From Desulfuromusa sp. (GTDB lineage Bacteria > Desulfobacterota > Desulfuromonadia > Desulfuromonadales > Geopsychrobacteraceae): a stretch of DNA of 12,252 nt. The stretch is from the NCBI GenBank assembly GCA_021647765.1, contig JAKIUD010000083.1, forward strand, positions 1 through 12,252, written 5' to 3'. Positions 1-5,765 of the stretch are shown here, piece by piece. The number at the start of each line of letters is the position of its first letter. Position 1 is the first letter of the stretch. Under the pieces are notes generated by a model, which was not told the origin of the DNA, ran no database searches, and was given only the letters and a program-made list of their open reading frames with translations. Made by a program: the position numbers and the translations under genes.

Positions 1-37
1 ACCTAAAAACATGATGCGTATTTCTCTGAAGTTCCAT
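1..37 (-). CDS. Putative IS200/IS605-type transposase, N-terminal fragment (runs off window)
   Basis: An ATG at 37 opens a frame that runs to the window edge and encodes MELQRNTHHVFR. A start of the type Met-Glu-Leu-x-x-Asn-x-His-x-Val resembles, from memory, the N-terminus of small IS200/IS605-family Y1 transposases (HUH single-strand transposases), whose HUH motif and tyrosine would lie outside the window. Support comes from context: two GC-rich hairpins lie directly upstream, as expected at the left end of such elements, and the neighbouring copA is cut off there. The Shine-Dalgarno is poor, with AGGA only about one base from the ATG. With only 12 residues visible, the family call is an inference. 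Confidence 0.4.
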   Translation of the reverse strand, partial: MELQRNTHHVFR

Positions 38-51
38 GTCCTGAATAATAC

Positions 52-101
52 AGACTGGGACAAGCCCAGTCTACACTATCCAGCACGGGGGCAAGCCCCC
101 G
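52..101. repeat. Pair of GC-rich REP-like hairpins
   Basis: The first hairpin spans 52-72: eight-base arms AGACTGGG and CCCAGTCT around ACAAG. The second spans 86-101 and is the perfect palindrome CGGGGGCAAGCCCCCG. A 13-base linker separates them. Both contain the core GGG..CAAGCCC. The pairing of one GGGAC-type and one GGGGGC-type palindrome is mirrored at 11988-12020, where the core is CTGTCCC instead. They may be the foldback structures recognised by the putative transposase at 1-37, and could also stop transcription leaving the truncated copA. Confidence 0.7.
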
Positions 102-110
102 AGATTTTCG

Positions 111-1721
111 CTACGCTCTGTTAAATTGTAATGGCTCGGCATCGGCATATTTAACCCCATTGATCGACCACATGTAGCGAGACATATTTCCGGTTAAATG
201 GAGTTGAATCTCCCGCTCCGGATCACGTTGATCGACGGTGGGATAAAGATTATACAAATCTGAATAGCGGAGAACCCTGCGCCCGTTATTGCGCAAGCCG
301 ACCCCCGGATCATCGAGACGAGCCTGAGGATCTGATGCTCTGGCGTCGACATGAGGTCCAAATTCGGTTGGAACATGGACAATCTCAGCGTTGCTCCCCT
401 GCCCAGCAGCAGCAAGCATTTTCATTGCTGATGCGGTAGAAGACATTCCGGCCATCCCGGCCATTCCGGTTTGAGTCTTTGTCATCCCAGCGGCAGGTTT
501 CATCTGCGACATATCGGCTGACTGATCCCCCATCGACCCCATTCCACCGGTCATATTCCCCATATCCATCGTCATCCCCATGTCCTGCATGGTTAAAATC
601 GGGTAGGGATCAAAACCGGGGACATCAGCCGTAAGATTCGGATCAGGAGTCAATGTTCCCCGGGCATAACCGGTGCGATCAAGTGCTTGAGCGAAAATAC
701 AATAAGCGCGATCATCCTTGGGTTCGACAATCACATCGTAAGTTTCTGCAACCCCGATCCGAAATTCGTCGACCGAAACCGGCTCAATATTCTGACCGTC
801 AGCCGCGACAACTGTCATCTTTAACCCGGGGATACGAACATCAAAGAAAGTCATCGCCGAACCATTAATAATCCGCAGACGAACCTTTTCACCCCGTTTG
901 AACAGCCCGCTCCAGCCATCAGTCGGGGTTTGTCCATTCATCAAAAAGGTGTAGGTATAACCGGTGACATCAGAGAGATCCCGGTCACTCATCCGCATTT
1001 TGTTCCACGGCGCTCGATCAGACCAGGTGCGAGCGACCCCTTTTTTCTCAATATCCCGGGCCAGATCACCGGCAGTCCGTTCGGCAAAGTTATAATAGCC
1101 ACTCATCTTTTTAAGTTTTGCATAGATATCAGTCGGATCTTCATCTGACCAATCTGACAGCATCACCACATAGTCACGATCATAACTGAACGGTTCAGGT
1201 TCCAACGGATCAATGACAAGCGCTCCATACAGGCCGGTTTGTTCCTGAAATCCGGAGTGGCTGTGATACCAGAAAGTGCCGCTCTGTTTAACATCAAATT
1301 GATAGTGGAATGTTTCGCCTGGAGCGATTCCCTGAAAGCTGATATCGGGAACACCATCCATGCCGGGGGGCAGAATCATCCCGTGCCAGTGAATCGAACT
1401 CGATTCCGCCAAATGATTGGTCACGTTCAAGGTTACGTGATCCCCTTCCCGCCAACGCAGGATTGGCCCTGGGACAGAACCATTGACCGCAGTTGCAAAG
1501 CGTTTTTTTCCAGTGTAATTAACCGCCTGTGGGGCAATTTTCAGATTGAATTTTTTGCCCTGTAAAACCGGGTGAGACAAAACGCTATCTGCTGCCGCCC
1601 ATGAGCGCCATGGAGACAGTCCCAGACCCAGCAAGACCCCTCCCATCGCCACACCTTTGACAAATTGACGCCGCGGCAGAAACAGTTTTTCAATATCTAA
1701 AGGGTACGTTTCTCTTGTCAT
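111..1721 (-). pseudogene. copA: CopA-type multicopper oxidase, C-terminally truncated
   Basis: Periplasmic copper-resistance oxidase of the CopA/PcoA type, 536 residues where the family is usually about 600. Seen: a Tat signal with RR at residues 17-18; the first-domain copper ligands HWH (111-113) and WYHSH (151-155); a Met-rich stretch at about 378-435 with repeated MGM, MDMG and MAGM units, the copper-binding insert typical of CopA; and a family-like segment SRYMWSINGVKYADAEP near 514-530. It then ends QFNRA-stop. The expected last 100 or so residues are absent, including the HPxHLH and HCHLxxHxxxGM motifs that hold the type 1 copper and half of the trinuclear centre, so electron entry should be lost. 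The Met-rich part could still bind Cu(I) if the protein is stable. It is last in the operon, 64 bases after its upstream neighbour, with AACGAGG upstream of the ATG. Truncation is probably due to the element at 1-119. Confidence 0.85.
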
Positions 1722-1785
1722 GGAATAACCTCGTTTTTGTTAAGTTTATTTTTCTTCCAAAGGGTGGAGCAAACAACAGCAGTGC

Positions 1786-2172
1786 TTATTGACCGCCCTT
1801 TTTTTCAAATTCAAGCTGTATTTCTCGGCATCTGCGCGCATCGACATCGGTACAAACAGCGTCGATCGAAACACTTTTATCACAACCGTTAGCATCACAA
1901 TTAGGTGATTTTCCACAGAGACATTGAATATCGAGAAGCTGTCCTTCGGTACTGCTGCAGCTTCCAGAAATACCCTTCCGACCAAAGATAATGCCGATAG
2001 ACAACCCAGTAAAAGCAAGGAGAAACAGGACAAAAGCAGGAATAAAAAGCTCCATAACTGTTGCGCTAAGGGGGGCGGAAAAACCGACCTTCTGACCTGC
2101 CTGCTGGGCAAATACCTGCCCGGCAATTAACAACGAAAAAAGTGGAAACAAGACAACTATTGTTTTTTTCAT
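1786..2172 (-). CDS. NqrM-like (DUF539-type) Cys-rich membrane protein
   Basis: A 128-residue protein. Residues 1-22 form a signal peptide ending VFA, and a second hydrophobic segment spans about 43-64. The next part, IGIIFGRKGISGSCSS, closely resembles the core of NqrM (DUF539), a small protein that helps assemble the iron centre of Na+-translocating NADH:quinone reductase. Cysteines follow at 72, 84, 86, 92, 97, 107 and 115, compared with about four in ordinary NqrM. NqrM is normally around 70 residues and encoded next to nqr genes. Here the signal peptide, extra Cys-rich tail and position between two copper-oxidase genes suggest a relative adapted to periplasmic or membrane metal binding. 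That role is an inference. A good Shine-Dalgarno (AAGGAGA, eight bases before ATG) supports the start at 2172. Confidence 0.7.
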   Translation of the reverse strand: MKKTIVVLFPLFSLLIAGQVFAQQAGQKVGFSAPLSATVMELFIPAFVLFLLAFTGLSIGIIFGRKGISGSCSSTEGQLLDIQCLCGKSPNCDANGCDKSVSIDAVCTDVDARRCREIQLEFEKKGGQ

Positions 2173-2217
2173 AATAAATCTCCTTTCCTGCTGCTGTAGT
2201 GCTAAAGCGTTACTTTG

Positions 2218-2448
2218 TTATCCAAGATCTTTACGCAACACTTCAAATTCTTCTTGATTGATTTCACCTCTAGCGTAGCGTTTCTTCGCAATATCCAAAG
2301 CACCCTCTTCTCTTTCGTCCCTGCTCAGAGAGCAACTTCCACGACCGAAAAGAAAATAAATAACCACGACAAAAACAACCACCATCATAATCGGCATAAT
2401 AATTGGGAAATATCCCATGCCATTGCTCCACATATATCCAGAACCCAT
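2218..2448 (-). CDS. Small SHOCT-domain membrane protein
   Basis: A 76-residue protein with a Met/Gly/Trp-rich N-terminus, one membrane segment at about 13-34 (FPIIMPIMMVVVFVVVIYFL) and a C-terminal SHOCT domain at about 49-75. The SHOCT pattern A..I.K.RYA.GEI..EEFE.L.KDL is clear. SHOCT proteins are short oligomerising modules of unknown biochemical function, and small membrane versions are common beside copper and other metal-resistance genes. It lies 25 bases downstream of the CueO-like gene and 45 upstream of the NqrM-like gene, so it is almost certainly co-transcribed. AGGAGT upstream of ATG 2448 supports the start. The fold is confidently assigned but the function is not. Confidence 0.85.
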   Translation of the reverse strand: MGSGYMWSNGMGYFPIIMPIMMVVVFVVVIYFLFGRGSCSLSRDEREEGALDIAKKRYARGEINQEEFEVLRKDLG

Positions 2449-2473
2449 AATCAGACTCCTTACCGGTTAAAAG

Positions 2474-3931
2474 TTAGATAACTTCAAACTGCCCCATCAT
2501 CCCATCATCCTCATGTTCCAGAAGATGACAGTGATACATATAGACCCCTTTGTAATCGAGGAATCGACTGATAATCCGCACCGTTTCACCCGGTTGGATA
2601 AGGACGGTATCCTTCCGCCCCTGTTCGTGGACTGGAGGCCTGCGCCCGTCACGGTCAAGGATCTGGAATTGCACGTCATGCAGGTGCATCGAATGAGGCA
2701 TACTCATCATCATGGCCGATTTATTGGTAATCTCCCAGATCTCGGTCGCTCCTAATTTGACCTTTTCATCGATCCGGTTGAGATCCATTTTTTTGCCATT
2801 GATGGTTAAGCTGCCACCCCCCATCATCCCCATTCCCATACTTTGCATCACGAAACGCCGAGTATAATCGGCCTCTGACTCAGGAATACGCTCAACCTTT
2901 TGCAAAGTCTGAGGTAAACCTGTAGAGCTCTGCAGCGTTTTGACAACATTAATCTGCATTGCTTCAAATCGATCGCCACCACGCTGATCAACCAGCATCG
3001 ACAGTTTCTTTCCCTTGAGAGAACTGAGATCAAGAACCACCTCGGCCCGCTCACCGGCAGAGAGGAGAATTGAAGTCATTGAAACCGGGCGATCCAGGAA
3101 CCCGCCATCAGAAGCGATCATTTGGAAGGGTTGACCGCCAAAAGAAATCTTGTAGATTGAAGAGTTGGAGCCATTCAATAAGCGTAATCGCACCCGTTGT
3201 TTGTCAACCGACAGAGTTGGCGACATAGCACCATTGACCAACATATAGTTACCGATCACCCCGTTCATGGTCTCATGCATATTTTGCACGTAAGCAAACT
3301 GACCATCAGAGAAAAAACGGCGATCCTGAATAACAACGGGGATATCATCAACCCCATAGTTCTTCGGAATATCGAGTCGATCAGAGACCTCATCTTCAAT
3401 CAGAAACAGCCCGGCCAATCCGTGATAGACCTGCTCACCGGTTTTCCCCATTGCATGAGGGTGATACCAAAGAGTTGCTGCCTGCTGTTTGATGGTAAAG
3501 TCAGGGTTCCAAGACGCCCCCGGAGCAATCGGTTGTCTGGGACCACCATCCCACTTAGCGGGAAGATGCAAACCGTGCCAGTGGAGTGTGGTCACCTCGG
3601 GTAAGTTATTGTCCACCCGCAGATTAAAGCGTTGCCCATTTCTCACCCGGATGGTCGGCCCGAGAAAGTTCCCATTATAACCGGCCGTTTCAGTGATCTT
3701 GCCCGGAAAGAAAGATCTCTGCCCCAGCTGTGCAGCCATTTTAAATTGAGCCGTCAAGCCGGTTTTATCCAAATTCTCCAACAGAGGAGGAATCGGTAAC
3801 GCTGTCGAAAAATCAGCAGCGTAAACGGTTGAAACAAAACCCTTTTTATTCAAGAGAAACAGACCGGTTGAACCAACCCCTGCCAGAGCTATTGCCGCCA
3901 GGCCACCTTGCATAAATTGTCGTCTTTTCAT
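2474..3931 (-). CDS. CueO-like multicopper oxidase (periplasmic cuprous oxidase)
   Basis: A complete 485-residue three-domain multicopper oxidase, expected to oxidise Cu(I) to the less toxic Cu(II) in the periplasm using oxygen. Seen: an N-terminal KRRQFMQGG Tat motif followed by a hydrophobic stretch; trinuclear-site motifs HWHG (117-120) and WYHPH with MGKTG (155-164); HSMHLH (413-418); and the terminal HCHLLEHEDDGMM (467-479), which carries the type 1 copper Cys468, flanking His and axial Met478. The wording matches CueO more than CopA: there is no long Met-rich insert, only a short MGMGMMGGG at about 366-373. It follows the DUF302 gene by 45 bases, with AGAGGAG before ATG 3931. Because the downstream CopA is truncated, this is probably the only working oxidase of the operon. 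Confidence 0.92.
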   Translation of the reverse strand: MKRRQFMQGGLAAIALAGVGSTGLFLLNKKGFVSTVYAADFSTALPIPPLLENLDKTGLTAQFKMAAQLGQRSFFPGKITETAGYNGNFLGPTIRVRNGQRFNLRVDNNLPEVTTLHWHGLHLPAKWDGGPRQPIAPGASWNPDFTIKQQAATLWYHPHAMGKTGEQVYHGLAGLFLIEDEVSDRLDIPKNYGVDDIPVVIQDRRFFSDGQFAYVQNMHETMNGVIGNYMLVNGAMSPTLSVDKQRVRLRLLNGSNSSIYKISFGGQPFQMIASDGGFLDRPVSMTSILLSAGERAEVVLDLSSLKGKKLSMLVDQRGGDRFEAMQINVVKTLQSSTGLPQTLQKVERIPESEADYTRRFVMQSMGMGMMGGGSLTINGKKMDLNRIDEKVKLGATEIWEITNKSAMMMSMPHSMHLHDVQFQILDRDGRRPPVHEQGRKDTVLIQPGETVRIISRFLDYKGVYMYHCHLLEHEDDGMMGQFEVI

Positions 3932-3976
3932 GATTTTCTCCTCTGTTTTTCTTGGAATTTTTTACACCCAACCGGC

Positions 3977-4363
3977 TTAAATTGCGGCAATCACTTTTTT
4001 CAATTTTTCCTGAATCAACCCGGCAGTCTCCTGTAGATCAGGATTGCCGACCGCCTGCATCGAATCGACCGGGTTAATTGCTGAAACTTCGACCTTACCG
4101 TCTTCTACTTCACGGACAATGACATTACAGGGAAGCATGGTGCCGATATGGGGCTCCGACTGTAGGGCGGCAAAAGCATAAATCGGATTACAGGCACCAA
4201 GAATTTTGTAAGGGGGGATATCTTTGCCGAGCTTTTCTTTGATTTTCCCCTGGAGATCGATTTCAGAGAGGACGCCGAACCCTTCTTTCCCCAGTTCAGT
4301 GGTGACCACGGTGATCGCTTCGTCAAATTTCAGGTTGGTAATTTTATTAAAGTAGTAAGACAT
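3977..4363 (-). CDS. DUF302 family protein
   Basis: A 128-residue soluble protein without a signal peptide that matches DUF302 over its length. The family hallmark is seen at about residues 55-85: LGACNPIYAFAAL, then EP.IG..LPCNV.V. The conserved Cys of GACNP and of LPCNV are both present and are plausible metal or thiol sites. DUF302 proteins are widespread, structurally known but biochemically undefined, and often found with copper and other heavy-metal genes. It sits directly after the MerR regulator (27-base gap) and before the oxidase. CAGGAGAG before ATG 4363 sets the start. A role in cytoplasmic metal handling is inferred from position only. Confidence 0.9.
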   Translation of the reverse strand: MSYYFNKITNLKFDEAITVVTTELGKEGFGVLSEIDLQGKIKEKLGKDIPPYKILGACNPIYAFAALQSEPHIGTMLPCNVIVREVEDGKVEVSAINPVDSMQAVGNPDLQETAGLIQEKLKKVIAAI

Positions 4364-4390
4364 TTTATCTCTCCTGACCTCAATTGAGGA

Positions 4391-4834
4391 CTAATGGGGT
4401 TTTTGCTTTGAATAACTTTTACTTTCCAACAGCTCGGTTCCTTCCAGGGCTGCAAGAATTGGACACTCATCGGCTGAGCCATGACCATCACAACAGGCAT
4501 CAAGGGTTTCAAGGGTTTTTTGAATTTTCTTCAAATCTCTGATCCGTTTTTTAATATCATCGATTTTTTCTTCGATTTGCTCCTTCACATCCCCCTTGGT
4601 CGCATCGGGATCAACCCGCAGAAACAGCAACTCCTTAATCTCTCGCAAGGTGAATCCCAACGTTTTAGCCCGCTTGATAAAACGGAGACGGGTGATCCCA
4701 TCATCAGCATAGAGACGATAATTTGATGCGCTTCTGGCGAGGGGTGTTATCAACCCTTCCCGCTCATAAAACCGGACCGTTTCGATCCCTAATCCAGCAC
4801 CCTTAGCAACTTTTCCAATTGTCAATCCATTCAT
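4391..4834 (-). CDS. MerR-family metal-responsive transcriptional regulator
   Basis: A 147-residue MerR-family activator. Residues 1-70 form the winged helix (IGKVAKGAGLGIETVRFYEREGL; NYRLY; FIKRAKTLGFTLREIKELL), followed by a dimerisation helix at about 81-112 and a metal loop with Cys114-Cys115 and Cys124 in DACCDGHGSADECPI. The loop length and CC pair resemble ZntR and related sensors. However, the Cys that divalent-metal members carry just before the dimerisation helix (PxxTC.DV) is replaced by Lys80 (PDATKGDV). CueR-type Cu(I) sensors also lack this Cys, having Ser, so loss of it together with the copper-oxidase cargo fits a monovalent-metal sensor. It is the first gene of the operon and reads from its own MerR-type promoter, so it is probably autoregulated. 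GGGAG lies before ATG 4834. Confidence 0.9.
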   Translation of the reverse strand: MNGLTIGKVAKGAGLGIETVRFYEREGLITPLARSASNYRLYADDGITRLRFIKRAKTLGFTLREIKELLFLRVDPDATKGDVKEQIEEKIDDIKKRIRDLKKIQKTLETLDACCDGHGSADECPILAALEGTELLESKSYSKQKPH

Positions 4835-4875
4835 AATGACTCCCTTTCGCTTAATTTGTTACCAGATTTATCCAC

Positions 4876-4907
4876 ATTCTAAACCCTAAAGCACACTACA
4901 GAGTCAA
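4876..4907 (-). promoter_or_regulatory. MerR-type promoter with operator dyad in a 20-bp spacer
   Basis: Read on the minus strand: -35 TTGACT (4907-4902) and -10 TAGAAT (4881-4876) are separated by 20 bases, the overlong spacer typical of promoters that MerR proteins activate by untwisting DNA. An imperfect dyad at 4904-4883 (ACTCTGTAG, four bases, CTTTAGGGT; half-sites matching ACnCTnnAG) sits inside it. The predicted transcript begins roughly 35 bases before the regulator's ATG and would cover the whole six-gene operon to copA. No other gene-order arrangement competes for this promoter. Confidence 0.82.
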
Positions 4908-4931
4908 GAGGATAAATATTTATTTTTTGTA

Positions 4932-4958
4932 CCCCTTCCCAGGTTGTTCGGGAAGGGG
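4932..4958. other. GC-rich hairpin between transcription units
   Basis: A perfect nine-base stem (CCCCTTCCC / GGGAAGGGG) with a nine-base loop lies between the small peptide gene ending at 5040 and the MerR promoter. On the minus strand it would follow the peptide gene, as a terminator should, but the bases after it are A-rich rather than T-rich. Termination is therefore only possible. The T-rich tract lies on the 5' side of the plus strand. Confidence 0.5.
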
Positions 4959-4967
4959 CGTTGAAAC

Positions 4968-5020
4968 CATTGGTTAATCTCGGATCACCCAGTGAAGAGC
5001 TTTTGCCTTCATAACCAATG
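4968..5020. repeat. Spaced inverted repeat downstream of small peptide gene
   Basis: CATTGGTTA at 4968-4976 and TAACCAATG at 5012-5020 are exact inverted copies separated by 35 bases. GGTTAATCT also recurs directly (4972-4980 and near 5028-5036). The loop sequence has no recognised function. The stem could form in the 3' untranslated part of the 5249 transcript. I see no gene in 4908-5039. Confidence 0.35.
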
Positions 5021-5039
5021 ATGGAGGGTTAATCTTTGT

Positions 5040-5249
5040 TCATAAATTGTTATGATTAGCACGAATCTTCCGCCATCCTTCTCCCTCAGGGAGAGGGGAT
5101 GAGCTAGATTGAAAGCCACTGGAATAGGTTTGATGATCCACTGGCACCATGTTGTAATTCTGTCCGCCAAAGTGTCCCCAGGAGAGTCCACCAAAGAGGA
5201 GAAACAAACCGGCACATAAAAGAAAAAGTAGTAAGATTGTTTGAGTCAT
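5040..5249 (-). CDS. Small single-span membrane peptide, copy 1 (sigma-54 controlled)
   Basis: A 69-residue predicted protein. Residues 1-22 are strongly hydrophobic (MTQTILLLFLLCAGLFLLFGG), either an inner-membrane anchor or an uncleaved signal. A short polar segment with His, Tyr and Gln follows. It is a paralog of the 47-residue product at 11627-11770: both share xxAILLL/TILLL, LCAGLF.LF.G, a Trp-Gly, and a HQxYS motif near residue 39-43. The start at 5249 is chosen because ATG, AAAGGGG Shine-Dalgarno and a sigma-54 promoter line up exactly as in copy 2; upstream in-frame starts would lie inside the promoter. From about residue 50 the sequence (SPLPEGEGWRK) comes from a palindromic repeat rather than from the paralogous tail. 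No known family is recognised; a membrane stress role is only an inference. Confidence 0.65.
   Translation of the reverse strand: MTQTILLLFLLCAGLFLLFGGLSWGHFGGQNYNMVPVDHQTYSSGFQSSSSPLPEGEGWRKIRANHNNL
5074..5101. repeat. CTCCCT/AGGGAG palindromic repeat inside coding tail
   Basis: CATCC-TTCTCCCT and AGGGAGAGGGGATG form near-complementary arms of 13-14 bases with one bulged base and almost no loop. Palindromes of this CTCCCT..AGGGAG type are common dispersed repeats in proteobacteria and often appear as SPLPEGEG in translated frames, as here. It lies within the 3' part of the small peptide gene, beyond the point where similarity to its paralog ends. Confidence 0.65.
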
Positions 5250-5285
5250 AATGTTCCCCTTTATTTGAAAGTTATCCATAAAGAG

Positions 5286-5301
5286 AGCAATGGCCGTGCC
5301 A
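5286..5301 (-). promoter_or_regulatory. Sigma-54 promoter, copy 1
   Basis: The minus strand reads TGGCACGGCCATTGCT, an essentially perfect -24/-12 element: GG and GC are ten bases apart and match TGGCACG-N4-TTGCT. Transcription should begin about 12 bases past the GC, near 5275, giving a short leader with a Shine-Dalgarno before the ATG at 5249. The same element is conserved at 11807-11822 with one change in the non-conserved spacer, which argues for selection. Confidence 0.87.
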
Positions 5302-5396
5302 GAAATATAACTATTTAATATTACACTGGTTAATTTAAAACGAGGGTGGCAAGTGAAAAAAAATTGGACAATAAAAAGGGGAGAAGACGACCTGTT

Positions 5397-5413
5397 TGTC
5401 AAAATATTTGACA
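5397..5413. promoter_or_regulatory. Palindromic upstream activator site, copy 1
   Basis: TGTCAAAATATTTGACA is a perfect palindrome with seven-base arms around ATA, starting 96 bases upstream of the sigma-54 element's outer end. An identical palindrome lies at exactly the same distance in copy 2. Sigma-54 promoters need an enhancer-binding activator at about this range, so this is the best candidate for its binding site. The activator is not encoded in the window. Confidence 0.6.
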
Positions 5414-5466
5414 GTTAAGTCCTCTGTTTACGAAATATTGGAATAAAGGAGGATAACAGCAAAACT

Positions 5467-5477
5467 GGGACAGTCCC
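5467..5477. repeat. Solo GGGACAGTCCC palindrome
   Basis: An 11-base palindrome GGGACAGTCCC, just after the direct repeat's distal block. It belongs to the same family as the paired palindromes at 11988-12140. It follows the DUF2892 gene on the minus strand by 60 bases and could act as a weak 3' hairpin of that operon. Confidence 0.6.
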
Positions 5478-5537
5478 GAGATGACTACCGGATGGGGCCA
5501 TTTGAGATAAGCGGGTGATGTTTGCTTCTAAATTAAC

Positions 5538-5729
5538 TCAGCCCTCTTTGACCCCCAGTTTGCGCAGAATACTCATCATTGGACACCAGTTGGTAAAAGC
5601 ACTCTGTAACAGGTTCAATCCAATAAAAGTGGTAAACCAGAGCCAGTAGGGGGAGTGGAACTGTGCAAGAGCAACTGACAGCAGTACGAAAAAACCGGCT
5701 GCAAGCCGTAAATAACGATCAATAGTCAT
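5538..5729 (-). CDS. DUF2892 small membrane protein
   Basis: A 63-residue protein: MTIDRYLRLAAGFFVLLSVALA, a second hydrophobic helix (YWLWFTTFIGLNLLQSAF), then the family's closing TNWCPMMSILRKLGV. The DRxLR start and (F/W)CPM..IL.KLG end are the hallmarks of DUF2892 (YgaP-like membrane) proteins, often single-domain and of unknown role, sometimes tied to sulfur or metal handling. I chose ATG 5729 because GGAGG stands eight bases upstream. A longer GTG-initiated version from 5759 would put this Shine-Dalgarno inside the gene. It begins 36 bases after the outer-membrane barrel gene and is probably the last gene of that operon. Confidence 0.85.
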   Translation of the reverse strand: MTIDRYLRLAAGFFVLLSVALAQFHSPYWLWFTTFIGLNLLQSAFTNWCPMMSILRKLGVKEG

Positions 5730-5765
5730 GATTTCAATCCTCCGTAAGTTTTTTGTCACACCGTT

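Larger units (their letters stand above)
1..119 (-). mobile_element. Probable left end of an IS200/IS605-like element inserted in copA
   Basis: CopA homology stops after the codons for Phe-Asn (125-120). The following DNA does not continue the family's usual Tyr-Gly-Glu-Arg segment but reaches a TAG within three codons. It then contains two strong hairpins: 86-101 (CGGGGGC AA GCCCCCG) and 52-72 (AGACTGGG, five-base loop, CCCAGTCT). Beyond them a transposase-like frame starts at 37. Subterminal hairpins next to the transposase start, without terminal inverted repeats, are typical of IS200/IS605 elements. The junction at about 119/120 is inferred from where protein similarity ends. The other end and the rest of copA would lie left of the window. 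Confidence 0.45.
5264..5471. repeat. Direct repeat copy A (duplicated sigma-54 upstream region)
   Basis: This 208-base segment aligns with 11785-11992 at a constant offset of 6521 with no net insertion or deletion, at roughly 80-85% identity by eye. The same offset continues into the start codon (5249 and 11770). It contains the sigma-54 box, a 17-base palindrome, and a 49-base distal block at 5423-5471 with only one difference between copies. Similarity ends at a GGGAC palindrome. No gene is seen within 5250-5537. Confidence 0.9.

Noticed and set aside
4932..4958. Intrinsic terminator
   Set aside because: The hairpin is strong but the T tract is missing on the 3' side of either strand, so it is listed only as a hairpin.
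5250..5402. Upstream extension of the small peptide frame to 5402
   Set aside because: It would place the sigma-54 promoter inside the coding region; the paralogous copy aligns at the ATG 5249, which has a good ribosome binding site.
5409..5466. Possible plus-strand sigma-70 promoter and AAGGAGG ribosome binding site in the repeat
   Set aside because: TTGACA is present, but no good -10 lies at the right distance and no start codon follows the AAGGAGG at a usable spacing.
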